A stretch of 64,000 nucleotides of DNA from Saxidomus purpurata (lineage: Eukaryota > Mollusca > Bivalvia > Venerida > Veneridae). The position numbers and the translations under genes were made by a program. Shown piece after piece: positions 23,575-33,829 of the stretch (its first letter is position 1; every line of letters begins with the position of its first letter). A model generated the notes under the pieces. It was not told the origin of the DNA. It ran no database searches and was given only the letters and a program-made list of their open reading frames with translations. The stretch lies in assembly GCA_022818135.1 (NCBI GenBank), contig JAFMSR010000017.1, positions 6,406,080 through 6,470,079 on the forward strand, given 5' to 3'.

Positions 23575-24180
23575 TTATGATGATTCACCTTCGTCTAAAT
23601 CTTCGTCCATGTCTTCGGAAACGTCTGGCGGGTTGTACTTGTCAAGGATTTTATCAAACAGAAACTGTCTTTTCTGTATGGCGTATTTCAGAGCCTCTTC
23701 CTTTTCATAGTTTTCAATGGTAATAAGATGACTGACTGTATCCTTTATGCTCCTATACGTTGGGTCTTCCTTCATACTGTTGAACCACAATAGTTTTCTA
23801 CCAAAGACATTCATCATAGCCCTTCGATAGGTGCTTCTCATGTTATTAAAAACAGTTTCCCTGGCTTCACTTTCACTGATTCCATCCTCTTCTTCCATGA
23901 GTTCATGAACTGCATTTTGGAACTGTGTGTCACAGCTGTTAAACACCTCGACTATAATATCATGCCAAGGATCAACATCCCAAGCACGGTTGGAGTCATC
24001 GTCTGATTCATCACTTCCAGACATTTCAACGTCATCGTTAGACCCAAAAATGTCTTCACGTTCAGAAATTTCCGACACAGAATCGTCGTCAGAATCCTCG
24101 TTCGAATGTGCACTCTTTTTATGACGTAACATATTATCCTGTCTTCCAAAACTTTTCAAGCAAATATCACACTGAACCAT
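23575..24180 (-). CDS. C2H2 zinc-finger / acidic protein in the Polinton core
   Basis: 201 residues from an ATG. One classical C2H2 finger occupies residues 4-25 (C-D-I-C, then R-H-K-K-S-A-H). A Ser/Asp/Glu-rich acidic region follows (about 28-65). Then comes a helical-looking region with WHDIIVEVFNSCD, ISESEARETVFNNMR and YRRAMMNVFGRKLLWF, and an acidic C terminus. It is the only sizeable single-copy gene left in the element and has no stop or shift. The long region after the finger is not one I can name. It lies 46 bp downstream of the basic-protein gene on the same strand, suggesting co-transcription. Single C2H2 proteins of this general look do occur with Polinton-type elements; role unknown. 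Confidence 0.7.
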   Translation of the reverse strand: MVQCDICLKSFGRQDNMLRHKKSAHSNEDSDDDSVSEISEREDIFGSNDDVEMSGSDESDDDSNRAWDVDPWHDIIVEVFNSCDTQFQNAVHELMEEEDGISESEARETVFNNMRSTYRRAMMNVFGRKLLWFNSMKEDPTYRSIKDTVSHLITIENYEKEEALKYAIQKRQFLFDKILDKYNPPDVSEDMDEDLDEGESS

Positions 24181-24226
24181 CGCTGTCGACGATTTCTCTA
24201 TGAATGAGGAGGAGTCAGTTGTTCAG

Positions 24227-24556
24227 TCACTTAAGTATTGGTCCAATAGTAGTGATAGTGTCAGAATTTATAGGTGTACTTTCCACCTCCTTTTTGGGCT
24301 TTTTAGTGCCTTTCCTTCCTGGTGTTATTCCAGAGTTTTTTCGCTTCAGCGTTTTTCGCACCGTTTTCGTTCGCTCAAGTTCAGACAAAGTCCCAGGTGA
24401 CTGACGTTCCAACATGCTCTTTGCTATAGCTGTCGTCTGTGCCGACGGTATGACCATGCGTATATACATTTCGGACCAAGGATCTTTTCTGTCACGAGAT
24501 CGGTTCCTCTTAAAGGTCCCCTTCCTTGATTTAACGGTTTTTCTAAATATATCCAT
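24227..24556 (-). CDS. Basic, Lys/Arg-rich protein of unknown function in the Polinton
   Basis: 109 residues from an ATG; opens MDIFRKTVKSRKGTFKRNR, has WSEMYIRMVIPSAQTTAIA and SMLERQSPGTLSELERT in the middle, then a strongly basic KRK/GRKGTKKPKK segment. The charge and size would suit a nucleic-acid-binding or core-type protein, but I do not recognise the family. The first part lies inside the right arm, and the left arm holds a truncated copy. It is directly upstream of the zinc-finger gene. Confidence 0.6.
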   Translation of the reverse strand: MDIFRKTVKSRKGTFKRNRSRDRKDPWSEMYIRMVIPSAQTTAIAKSMLERQSPGTLSELERTKTVRKTLKRKNSGITPGRKGTKKPKKEVESTPINSDTITTIGPILK

Positions 24557-24709
24557 CGCCTTTTAAAATTATGTCTTAACTCTTGCAATACCAATTGGTA
24601 ACTGAGATGTCGATCAACTCAAAGTATTGTAATATTGTACTTATTTATCATGCTTACATTTTTATGGCTTCTAAAGTCCTCCGCTCTATATCAGTTTTGT
24701 CCCTAGATT

Positions 24710-24898
24710 ATGTTTAAGATGGCTCAAAAATGTTCTTCTTTCCTAAAATATTTCTTCATAGCATACGCATTTGTTGGAATAATATTCCTGTGTATGCCAT
24801 ACTCGAAAATGATGCAAAAGGTTTCTCCAAAACAAAAAGTAATAACCACATTTTGTGCACTGAAATATGAAAGTTTCTACTTTTGTTTCCATTTATAA
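24710..24898 (+). CDS. 62-residue membrane mini-protein ORF, right-arm copy
   Basis: Same frame as the left-arm copy at 22731-22919, ATG to stop, one hydrophobic span and a basic following segment. Function unknown. Confidence 0.35.
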   Translation: MFKMAQKCSSFLKYFFIAYAFVGIIFLCMPYSKMMQKVSPKQKVITTFCALKYESFYFCFHL

Positions 24899-26020
24899 TT
24901 AATGTTAATGTTTACTTCAATCAAACAACGGTTTAAGTTTTCAGTAAATTTCTCTGCTACTTAAGTAAATTCCTCATGTTAAAAACATTAATGTTCCTGT
25001 GTAAATGAATGTGGTAAAAGTGATTTTCTCTCCTTTTTGGCAATACAGTTTGAATGATTTAAACATAAACAGGTTTTAGAATTTCACCCCCTGTTCTCCA
25101 GGGATTGATATCTACATACATATTATCATTACAGGGAACTTGTTCAAACCAATCTTTAACATTTACACATATTGTAACTAATCAAGTGACCAGGCTTCAT
25201 AAAAAGCATAAGTTGAAATGCTAAATAATGCGACCTTACATTATATAGCTCAAAATCAAAAATACCATAGCTTACACATTATAAATTCTTTAACATAAGT
25301 TAGGAAGCAAAACAAAATATACAATATCGATGTTGCATTACATTTTACACTTATTGCACTATAAAAGAATTATTTAGGCGTTCATCTTTGTGTATTTGTA
25401 AAAACGTTGTTCTAAGGATATGCTAAAAGTTTTAAATCAAATCTAAATAAATAAACATCACATATGTAATAAATACTGTAAAAACAAAACAGAATATAAA
25501 TCTGCTATAAAAACTATTGTATGTATGTATATCAACATATTAGCTAAACGACTGTGTAATAGAGCAGATAGAAGTGGTTCACTGACTGTTATAAATGATT
25601 ACTGGCGCGTGATTTGAATTCAATATTTATTAAGTTTATGTTTAACGAACAGACGTATTTGCATTTTGCAACTGATTTTCTAACGTATTTCAGTGTTTCT
25701 CAATATCTTTCCTCATAATTATTACGATAGTTGTCTTTAGTCTTTAAACTATTAGCCATTTCTTGTGTTAAACGAATAACGTAGTGCAAAATAAAGTTAT
25801 TCATCTTTCAGAATTTATTTATAATACTAAGTCGCAATGAGACTATCATAAAGCAATTATTTTGACATTACCACCAGGTGATTGTCATTTAAACCTAAAA
25901 GTCAGTCACAGTGTGCTTCACGTCCCTATGTATATCTACTTTAAGCACCAATACACTTTACGGCCCGATGCGTTTTACGACTTGGACTGTTTTCCCTCCC
26001 TATGTACTTAACTTTAAGCA

Positions 26021-26317
26021 TCAGTGAGCCCACAACAAATACCTCACACCATCATTATATTCAGTCAGGTTTGCCACATCTAATTGTTCTCCAATAGACG
26101 CCACTCTAACTTGCGCGGTCTTGAATTTATATCTTCTTGGCTTTTGTAAGGCATATGCATCTTGTTCATTGATCCATTGCTTTATAAAGTTTAAAGAAAA
26201 TTTTCCAGGGTATTTCTTATTGAGTACTTGAAAAAGTTTTTTTGGACCAGAAAAAGCAGCAGCCTTTTTAGAATTAAAGTAATAATTTCTCAACACTTCA
26301 TCATTTGATCTTTCCAT
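26021..26317 (-). pseudogene. Truncated Polinton integrase, right-arm copy
   Basis: Reads in one frame through MERSNDEV, KKAAAFSGPKKLFQVL, INEQDAYALQK and IGEQLDVANLTEYNDG to WAH-stop. Compared with the left arm it lacks five residues (DLLSM), which removes the candidate first catalytic aspartate. Like the left copy it stops just where the rest of the catalytic core should begin. Confidence 0.75.
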
Positions 26318-26844
26318 GATGACAGTTCCAACTACTAGTATTATGTCATTTGTTCTGGATGTTTTCAAGTTTTAACACAAAAAATTGTACTTCACATAAT
26401 TTAGCTTTTTATTATCAAGAATAAAATTCCTTCATTTGAACCTATTATCTATATAAAAAAAAACCTATTCTCCCCATCTATAGATCCTTCCATTATGACA
26501 GTTCAATCCACAATAATAATCTTTTTTACAGTTGGTTAAGTGTTTATTTCATAAAAACATCATTGCATCATCTTATAATAACACTAGGGTTTAATGACAC
26601 ATGAAACATTTTAAGAGCTAATGAGACATAAACATCTACTTTAATTAAGAATTTTAAGAGTACTTCAAAGCGTACTCCAGGTGTCTGTAATTTAAACCAT
26701 AAAATTCGTTACAGTATACACATGGAGTCAGTCTATACTTCAAGTTCAAGTGTACTTTGTATGTTGGGTTACAGTTTACCTCCTGGGCGGGTTTCTGTAT
26801 TTTACCTCCCGTGAGGTATCTATTGCACTCAATTCCAACCTACT

Positions 26845-26850
26845 ATTACG
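26845..26850. repeat. Polinton target-site duplication, right
   Basis: ATTACG directly after CCAACCTACT; identical to 20911-20916. Confidence 0.9.
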
Positions 26851-27404
26851 CTCGATATACTTTTTGACGTAAATCTGAGTCAAAGATTGCAAAAACAGTG
26901 AAAATTAAAAATGGTAATCCACTGTTTCAAAACTGTGGATTTTTATTTTTATTTCACTGAGAAAACTCTATAATTCACTGGAAAACATGAAATAAAACAT
27001 TGCAATTCATATTCATACAAAACAAATAGTATCTTGAAAAATTACTGATTCAAGTGGAAAAATAATATATTGATACGTGACAGACACACATACATGCATA
27101 TCAAACTACATTTGAGTACATAATATGTATCAAATTGTAAAGCAACAACTATATATGTATATGTACTAAACATCAATAATACTGGTTAAAATTAATTAAT
27201 TAACTAGTGTGTGCAGTATAAATTAACAAACGTTAAGTTCATGTATCTAGCAAAACAATGTTGTAAGTAAGAGACATTCAATATTTATTTATTTATTCAC
27301 TCTAAAACCGTAAAATCGCAATTAAATATTACCCTAATGTTAGCATTAATATTCATTGAAACGAACCAGTCATTTTTGCCGAAGCAAATGTAATATGTTC
27401 GCAT
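26851..27404. other. No gene recognised
   Basis: AT-rich sequence leading into the first copy of the duplicated flank unit. Phrases such as 'aaccctaatgttagcatt' (near 27330) recur near 58210. Confidence 0.4.
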
Positions 27405-27929
27405 TAACAAGGAGAAATTAAAATGTTGATTACAATGAAAAAGAAACTAATTAAAACTTACCATGATTCTAATTCATAAGCCTCTGAAACAGTTTTATAA
27501 CAGTTACTGTGAGTAACTATATTAAAACATTTATATCTGTTAATGAAAGTTTATCAACAGTCATCAATAATTCAATTGATTCGAGTATCAATACCTTTGA
27601 TCTCTAGTAGTTTTAAATAATATGTTATTGCAACTAAATTGGTCAAGGTTTAACAGTGTATCTATTTCAAATCAGACCTTGTATATCAAACTTTTTAGAC
27701 ACCAATCAACAAGGTACAAATATCAGATAATTGGCCATAATTCATCAGCGCATTTAATCACACTTATTATTGACGTATGACATTTTAGATATCTTCTGCT
27801 AAAAACAGTCTCATAGTTCAGGTTTAACAAATACACTGGCTATAACATGTTAATTCCAGCTTTTTTAAGCACTATTTATTATTTTATTCATCATTCCGCA
27901 AGTTATTCTTTTCATTAAACCAATTCCAA

Positions 27930-28402
27930 CAAATGACCCAATCATCCTATCCAATCCCATCATCTTACAGCAGATCTTTCATCCAAATATATCCCGATCT
28001 TCACCACCATCGTAACACCAATCTTGCCAAACATTCATCTTACCACCCATCCGTCTCGCCATCCCACCATCCGTCCCGCCATCACACAATCCATCCCGTC
28101 ATCCCGCCTTCCTATTATCCGTCCCTTCATTCCCACATCTGTTCGCCACTCTACCATCTGTCCTGTCATTCCCCAATTAATCCGCCACTCTACCATCCGT
28201 CCCGTCATTCCCCTATCTGTCCACCACTCTACCATCCGTCCCGTCATCATATCATCCGTCCACCATCCTACGATCCATCACGTCATCCCGCTTTTCGTCC
28301 GTCATCCTACCTTATCCATCCCGCCACTCTACTATCCGTCCCGTCGTCCAACCATCTATACCGCCATCCTACCATCCGTCCCTCCATCCTGCACTCCGTT
28401 TG
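27930..28402. repeat. CCATCC/CATCCGTCC-rich minisatellite
   Basis: Irregular repeats of 'ccatcctaccatccgtcccg'. His/Pro/Ser-rich ORFs over it are by-products. The homologous array in copy 3 is at 59330-59650. Confidence 0.85.
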
Positions 28403-28925
28403 TTTGCTTAAAACAATCAAAAAACTAAAATTAAATAAAAATCTATTTTTAGTAACAGTGACCTTGACCTTGAGCCAAGTGACCTTGACCCCAAAAAAAT
28501 TGTTTTGGCTTAAAACAATCAAAAAACTAAAAATAAATAAAAATCTATTTTTAGTTACAGTGACCTTGACCTTGACCCTAGTGACCTTGACACCGAAAAA
28601 AGAAAAAAAATTGAAAGACTAAAAACTAAAAATAAATAAAAATCTATTTTTAGTTACACTGACCTTGACCTTGACCCTAGTGACCTTGACCCCGAAAAAT
28701 TTTTTTTTTGCTTAAAACATTCAAAAAACTAAAATTAAATAAAAATCTATTTTTAGTAACAGTGACCTTGACCTTGAGCCAAGTGACCTTGACCCTAAAA
28801 AATTTTTTTTGCTTAAAACAATCTAAAATCTAAAAATAAATAAAAATCTATTTTAAGTAACGGTGACCTTGACCTTGACCCTAGTGAATTTGACCCTAGT
28901 GACCTTGACCCTAGTGACCCAAAGC
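28403..28925. repeat. About 100-bp tandem repeat with TGACCTTGA motifs
   Basis: Five copies of a unit of about 100 bp ('cttaaaacaatcaaaaaact', 'aataaaaatctatttttag', 'gtgaccttgaccttga'). Each holds two to four TGACCTTGA words, the complement of TCAAGGTCA, the extended half-site bound by ERR and FTZ-F1/SF-1 type nuclear receptors. Confidence 0.85.
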
Positions 28926-29366
28926 TTCCTCTCCACGCAAGCTACCTACACACCAAGTTTCATTACAATTGGTCACTCCTAACTCAAGTTATTGAGTGGA
29001 AACCATTTTTCTATTTGTAGTTACAGTGTCCTTGACCTTGAACGTAGTGCAATCCCAAGCTTCCTCTTTACACAAGCTACCTACACACTGAGTTTGATTG
29101 CAATTAGTCACTCCTAACTTGAGTTATTGAGCGGAAACTATTTTTCTGTTTTTAGTTACAGTGACCTTGACCTTGACCCTAGTGACTCCAAATGCAATCC
29201 CAAGCGGCGTCTCCACGCAGGCTACCTACACACCAAGTTTCATTGCAATTGGTCACTCCTAACTAAAGTTATCCAACGGAAACCAATGTTTGACGCCCGC
29301 CCGCCCATTCGACATACGACATCGCCATTCTAATAAGTAGGTTTTTTTAAAAAAACCTGCTTAAAA
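28926..29366. repeat. About 145-bp tandem repeat with a terminal T/A palindrome
   Basis: Three copies of 'caagcttcctctccacgcaa', 'gctacctacacaccaag', 'ttggtcactcctaact', each ending with TGACCTTGA words. The right edge is 'gcccgcccgcccattcgac' followed by the palindrome 'aagtaggttttttt/aaaaaaacctgctt'. This is a common bivalve dispersed repeat. Confidence 0.8.
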
Positions 29367-29559
29367 ACAATAATGTAATGGAATCTATATATAAATTAGA
29401 ATGTAACTAAACAGTTTATCTAAACAGAGATGGAATAAATAGTTAAAAATAATGAACAGAAATTATTTTAAGGCTCCATTCAGCCGTTCTTAAATCATTT
29501 TCACGTGCAACGAACCGGAACAAGGACCCTATCGAACGTAAGAAACTGCCAAACCTATC

Positions 29560-29660
29560 ACATAAAGAGACATGGTCGATAGCAGGACCCGAACACATGA
29601 CCCTCTGACAAAGAGAGGTTAGATCGATTTCAGAGACTCTTACTACTCGACCACGGATTT
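29560..29660 (-). repeat. tRNA-derived SINE in unit copy 1
   Basis: On the minus strand 'ccgtggtcgagtagtaagag' resembles a Ser/Leu-type A box with D arm, and 'gtgttcgggtcc' a B box, about 50 bp apart. The acceptor stem does not pair, so it is a SINE head. It is repeated at 60050-60152; the start of the same head is left at 37085. Confidence 0.65.
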
Positions 29661-29809
29661 TGTTATTTCATATATACGGATAAAATCTCCTGCTTGTACC
29701 TATTTATGAAATGGTTGTAGGACGTTCTGTTACGTCACTGATATATTAGACCTTTCTAACTTAAACTGAAACGTAAACGGAAACTCACTTAAATAATTAT
29801 CCCGTCTCA

Positions 29810-30101
29810 CCTCTATTAGTTTTTTGTTCTTAACATTGTGCTGTTTCGTTGAAATGTATCAGTCATTTACTCATTTTAGATGAACAAATGTAATATGTAC
29901 GCCTTAACAAGGAGGAATTTTAAAACGTTAGTTAAAATGAAAAGCAATAATTAAAACTTACCATGATTCTTATTCATAAACCTATGAAACAGTTTTATAA
30001 CTGTGAATATCTATATAAAAAAACTATATTTATTAATATACGTTCATCATTAGCCATCAATAATTAAATTGATTCAAGTATCAATAGCTTTGTTCTGTTG
30101 A
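29810..30101 (+). repeat. Segmental-duplication unit, copy 2 (left part, cut by the LINE)
   Basis: Follows copies 1 and 3 up to 'ctttgttctgttga', then breaks into the LINE poly(A) tail. The unit resumes at 37085 within the SINE, so the sequence between (about 1.3 kb in copy 3) is missing. Confidence 0.75.
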
Positions 30102-30455
30102 TTTTTTTTTTGTGGCCCCCAAGATAGGGGTAACCCCGTTTATTTGCTCCGTCATGGGCGTGATAAGGGTCGGAGCGCATCCCCTACCAGCCGTACAATT
30201 ATCAGACATACTCTGAAACTGCGAAAATGGTATTAATTGTTTACACTGATAATTTAACACATAAAAGCATTAATAAACCAATTTCATTGGCGACAATATA
30301 ATTTGAAATTAGGAAGAAACATGTATTGCAAGGCTTATACAGAAACAAAAAAAAACCTGCATTGAAACTTCTGTGTTTAAAATATATGCTATTTATCAAC
30401 CTCACTGAAATGGAGAAAACTCGAAAATATGAAGTGAGATTAATAAGCGTACATC

Positions 30456-32659
30456 TCAGATAGATTCGATACGGTCAATTGTAATAGTTTCCTTCCTAAA
30501 TGTAGGTTGGTAAATAAATACGTCTTTGATAATGTTCACAAATTTATTTTCATATGAATTGATTGATTTTCGTATAGTTGAAAATGTTTTATCGTTTCTG
30601 AATTTCCAGATTAAGAACTTAGTTTCAAAAATGAAAGTGTTCACGATGTTGGGCTGTTTTGATGTAGTATTTTGTGTGCCTAATGCGACCAGAGGGTAAT
30701 CAAGTTCAATATTTGTTTCAAGCACCCGTTTCATTAGCAGATTTACGCGTTTCCAAAATTGTTGTATTTCCCCACATTCCCAGAAAAGATGTTTCAACGT
30801 TTCTCTATTTTTCTCGCATATGTTACATAAACCGTCTGATACGTTCATCAGGGCTAATTTATGCTCTGTAAATAAAACATTGTGTATAAAGCGAAATTGG
30901 AAGTATTTAGTTTTCGGAAGACAGTATGATTTATAAATGTTTGACCAGACATTTGTCCACTTACTATTTATATTAAGCCCTAACTTAACCTCCCATTTTG
31001 ACTCTGCATTTAAAGACGTATTATTATCCCATGCGTTTAATTGCGTTAGAATGTCGCGTGATCGCAAGTCTGAAACTTTGAGTTCTTTCCCTTGAATTGT
31101 ATAAAGTTTTAGATTGCAGTCCAATTTAAAGATGTTTTGATTTCTTGCGCTTGATTCTTGTCCATATTTGAGGATTTTTATATAATCAGCTGGTATGCTA
31201 CTTCTAACAACTGACCATTCCGAAATCCAATTAGTTTTCTTGGTTAAATGGTTATATATGCAGATATTTGTTACGAATTGTCTGTTCTCAGTATCCCATA
31301 TATCGTTGACATTTGACAAATTACTTAGAAGAAATGATTTGATGAATATGGGTTTTTTGTTAAAAATAATTGTCTTATTATTAAAAATGTATGTATTCAA
31401 AATATCCTTTACCGTTATTGGCTTTATACTTCCGATAAATTTACTCCATTCACTGATAGCGTTTTTATAAAACGTTGAGACATGGTGATGATAAGAAATA
31501 TTGACTAATGATGAACATCTACATAAAAAAAAATTATTTGTAGAAGTGTTGTCGTACAACTGTAAATACATCTTGCTAATGGCATTCCAATTGTCACTTT
31601 TCGAATGCATGATTTTATATATCATCTTAACGAACACAGCCGATTGAATGTCCGAAATACTATTTAAATTTACCCCACCGTTGTGTTTATTTCTTTGTAG
31701 AGTTAATTTTTTTACTGTCCCATAAAAATCCGAGACGATCTGTTCTATTTGCAATTTGAGTTGTTCAGGTATACCTCTAGTTTCCATTTCAAAATTTATT
31801 GTTGAGAAAACATACGTTTTAATTATTAAAACTTTTCCTTGTAAAGACAGGTGTCGTGATTTCCAAACCTGAAGCGAATTCGTAATTTTGTTGATTTTAG
31901 CCCTCCATATCGCATCGTTATCAACGTTATATCCGTGATGTATACCTAGCGTTTTAACATATGAATTGGTCCACTTAATTGTGTTAAATGTGGGGCGTTT
32001 GCCTTTGAGTTTACCTATAAAAATACCAAACGTTTTTTCTTTGTTTAATTTTGCCCCTGACGCTTTTTCGTAAATAGACAGGACCTTAAATATCGGAACT
32101 AAAGAGTCTTCATTTTTCGCGAATAGTTGGGTGTCGTCGACAAATTGGTTTATTTTTGCATACAAGTTCGACTCCGAAGAGGGCAGAGGTATATCCTGAA
32201 TTTGTGAATTTAGGCGTATGCAGCAGGCCATCGGTTCAGCTTGAACTATATACAAAAATGGGGCACAAGGACACCCTTGTTTAATAGAACGCGAAATTGA
32301 AAAATAGCTTGAAATAAACCCGTTCGTTATTATTGCGGTTTGAGATGATTTTAGCAGAGCGGTTATCCAGTTGCGAAATTTGTCACCAAAACCAAATGTT
32401 TTCAAACACATATCAATCCAAGACCATTCGCATCTATCAAAGGCCTTTGTTTGATCTAAAAATATGACAAGCCCTTCCTTTTCTTCGCGGTCAGAGTATT
32501 CTATTATATCCTGTATAAAACGATTTGCTTCATTAATATTTCTACCTTCAACGTATCCTTTCTGGTCTGAATTAATGATATTTGGTAAAATTGGTTTCAG
32601 TCTGTTCGACAAGCATTTAGCTATTATTTTGTAATCCACGTTAAGAAGGGTAATTGGTC
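30456..32659 (-). pseudogene. LINE ORF2, reverse transcriptase and C-terminal part
   Basis: Enters at WRPITLLNVDYKI (interrupted upstream by the 1.03-kb element) and runs 727 further residues to the stop. RT motifs in order, numbered from the VDYK valine/Met: FLDQTKAFDR at 60-69 (palm Asp), SIKQGCPCAPFLY at 118-130, QFVDDTQLF at 165-173 (catalytic Asp pair), LGIHHGYN thereafter. A C-x2-C-x8-H-x4-C motif lies at 605-622, as in L1-type C termini. This stretch has no internal stop. The style (SRSIKQGCP, VQAEPMA) is that of the L1/Tx1 group. Confidence 0.88.
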
Positions 32660-33690
32660 TCCAGTTTTTGGCCTGGGGACTGAAAGTCCCCTAGGCCTAA
32701 GTTAGTATACCACATTTCAAACACTGCAAGAAATTTAACTGTGCTATGTGCGAATAACAACTGTAAACATGCGCTATGCGAAAGTAGTGCAATACAGACC
32801 AGATCACTCTCCTGTTTAGATGTCGCATATGATAAGAACATATTACAAATAAAAACAGTACATAAAACTTCAAACGACTGCAGGAAGGTATATAGCTTAC
32901 GGGCTGCATTACACATTTTTTTCTGTTTTAGAAATTAATGCGCTGTTAGCTGATTACGGAAGATAATCATATGCATATCACGGAAAAGTACGGGCATTTA
33001 CGGAAATTAACGGAAACGTACGGAGCTCGATATAAGAGTTTGTAGTTTGATTTTCAAATTTCCGATGTAATTTCATTGACAACTTTGTTATTTACGAACG
33101 ATTACATATATATTTTACCTAAAAATAAATGTCTCTAAAAAAAAAGATATAATTTACGTACATTCCCGAGAAGGAACTCGCCATTTATCGAGGACGCTGC
33201 ATGTCAAGGCCCAGTGAACGGTTTCATCGATTACAACTACAAGGTAACCCAGAATCATTTTTGGTTTTCTCTGTTATACACATTGTACAGTACTGTATTT
33301 ATATTTCATTGCTGGTATTGCTTTGTTTATTTCTGTTTCAAGGTCTTGTCCTTGGTACACAATAATTTTCGATCCACATCATCAGATCATATCGCTTGAA
33401 GTTGTACAAAGCGCAGATCAAATTATTTTTATTGGCTTAAACATTTTATAATGTTGACTATGTGATTATTTTTCATTCAACGTACGTTTTACAATAAAAC
33501 AAAATTCCCTGCCACCCATATATTTGTGAATCATTCATTCTGTGTCATATATTCATATATTGAATTTCTATCTCGGCACATTTCGACCCGCGCTCTAGGT
33601 AAGGTTCAGCGCAAAACACGTAGGTCAAAAGTTGTTTTTCGGGGAGTTAACCTATAGCCCATATGCCTTCAGCGCTCACAGCGCTTTGAT
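32660..33690 (+). mobile_element. 1.03-kb hairpin-ended repeat, copy 2, nested in the LINE RT
   Basis: Starts with the hairpin GGCC-T-GGGGACT-GAA-AGTCCCC-TA-GGCC and ends with an AGCGCT-GTG-AGCGCT palindrome read in reverse. It splits the RT frame between a Leu-Asn and a Trp-Arg-Pro-Ile codon. The LINE codons on either side join without loss, leaving at most TTT duplicated. This gives an exact record of the empty site. It is inverted relative to 2447-3473. Confidence 0.75.
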
Positions 33691-33829
33691 TTAAATTGTC
33701 GCGATCCCCGGATTTGTAAATGAGTGAGAGAATACCTTTATATTGGGAATGACTGAGCGTGTTCAAGTCCAGAATTGATGTGACTAGTGAGTGAAATTCA
33801 TGTTTAATTAAATACCAGAACTGCTTGTA
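33691..33829 (-). pseudogene. LINE ORF2 segment isolated between two nested insertions
   Basis: On the minus strand reads YKQFWYLIKHEFHSLV then YKGILSLIYKSGDRDNL, the L1/Tx1 text expected between DGLPAE and NWRPITLLN. It is open throughout. It proves that the two nested elements are separate insertions into one continuous ORF2. Confidence 0.85.

Larger units (their letters stand above)
20917..26844. mobile_element. Non-autonomous Polinton/Maverick with giant inverted arms
   Basis: The 5928-bp element begins AGTAGGTTGG and ends CCAACCTACT. It is flanked on both sides by the perfect 6-bp direct repeat ATTACG (20911-20916 and 26845-26850). AG/CT ends, a 6-bp target duplication and a retroviral-type integrase fragment are defining traits of Polinton/Maverick elements. 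The arms (20917-23262 and 24367-26844) are inverted copies, much longer than the few hundred bases to 1 kb usual for the group. DNA polymerase B, packaging ATPase, protease and capsid genes are absent, so it cannot move alone. Only a central zinc-finger gene and a basic-protein gene, plus duplicated small ORFs, remain. The arms carry scattered differences, so this is not one read folded back on itself. Confidence 0.88.
24367..26844 (-). repeat. Right inverted arm of the Polinton (2478 bp)
   Basis: Reverse-complement partner of 20917-23262. It has an extra segment of about 130 bp near 25868-26000 with an internal 'actttaagcaccaatacac' phrase, which is either an insertion here or a deletion from the left arm. 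Confidence 0.9.
27405..29760 (+). repeat. Segmental-duplication unit, copy 1
   Basis: Collinear with 58575-60250: a unique flank ('taacaaggag...', 'gaaacagttttataac', 'ttggtcaaggtttaa'), a CCATCC-rich satellite, then the tRNA-like SINE and 'gaaatggttgtag'. Copy 2 begins at 29810, so two units lie in tandem here. The tandem arrays at 28403-29366 are present only in this copy. Confidence 0.7.

Noticed and set aside
20917..26844. Inverted repeat as a pure assembly artefact
   Set aside because: Arms differ by substitutions and two indels, and the outer ends carry a precise 6-bp target duplication with Polinton-type termini. A long-read check is still suggested.
27933..28622. 229-codon His/Pro/Ser-rich ORF
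   Set aside because: It lies entirely on the CCATCC minisatellite and the following tandem repeat; no codon bias or domain.
29560..29660. Functional tRNA gene
   Set aside because: A- and B-box-like segments are present but the acceptor and anticodon stems do not pair, and copies with the same defects exist; read as a SINE.
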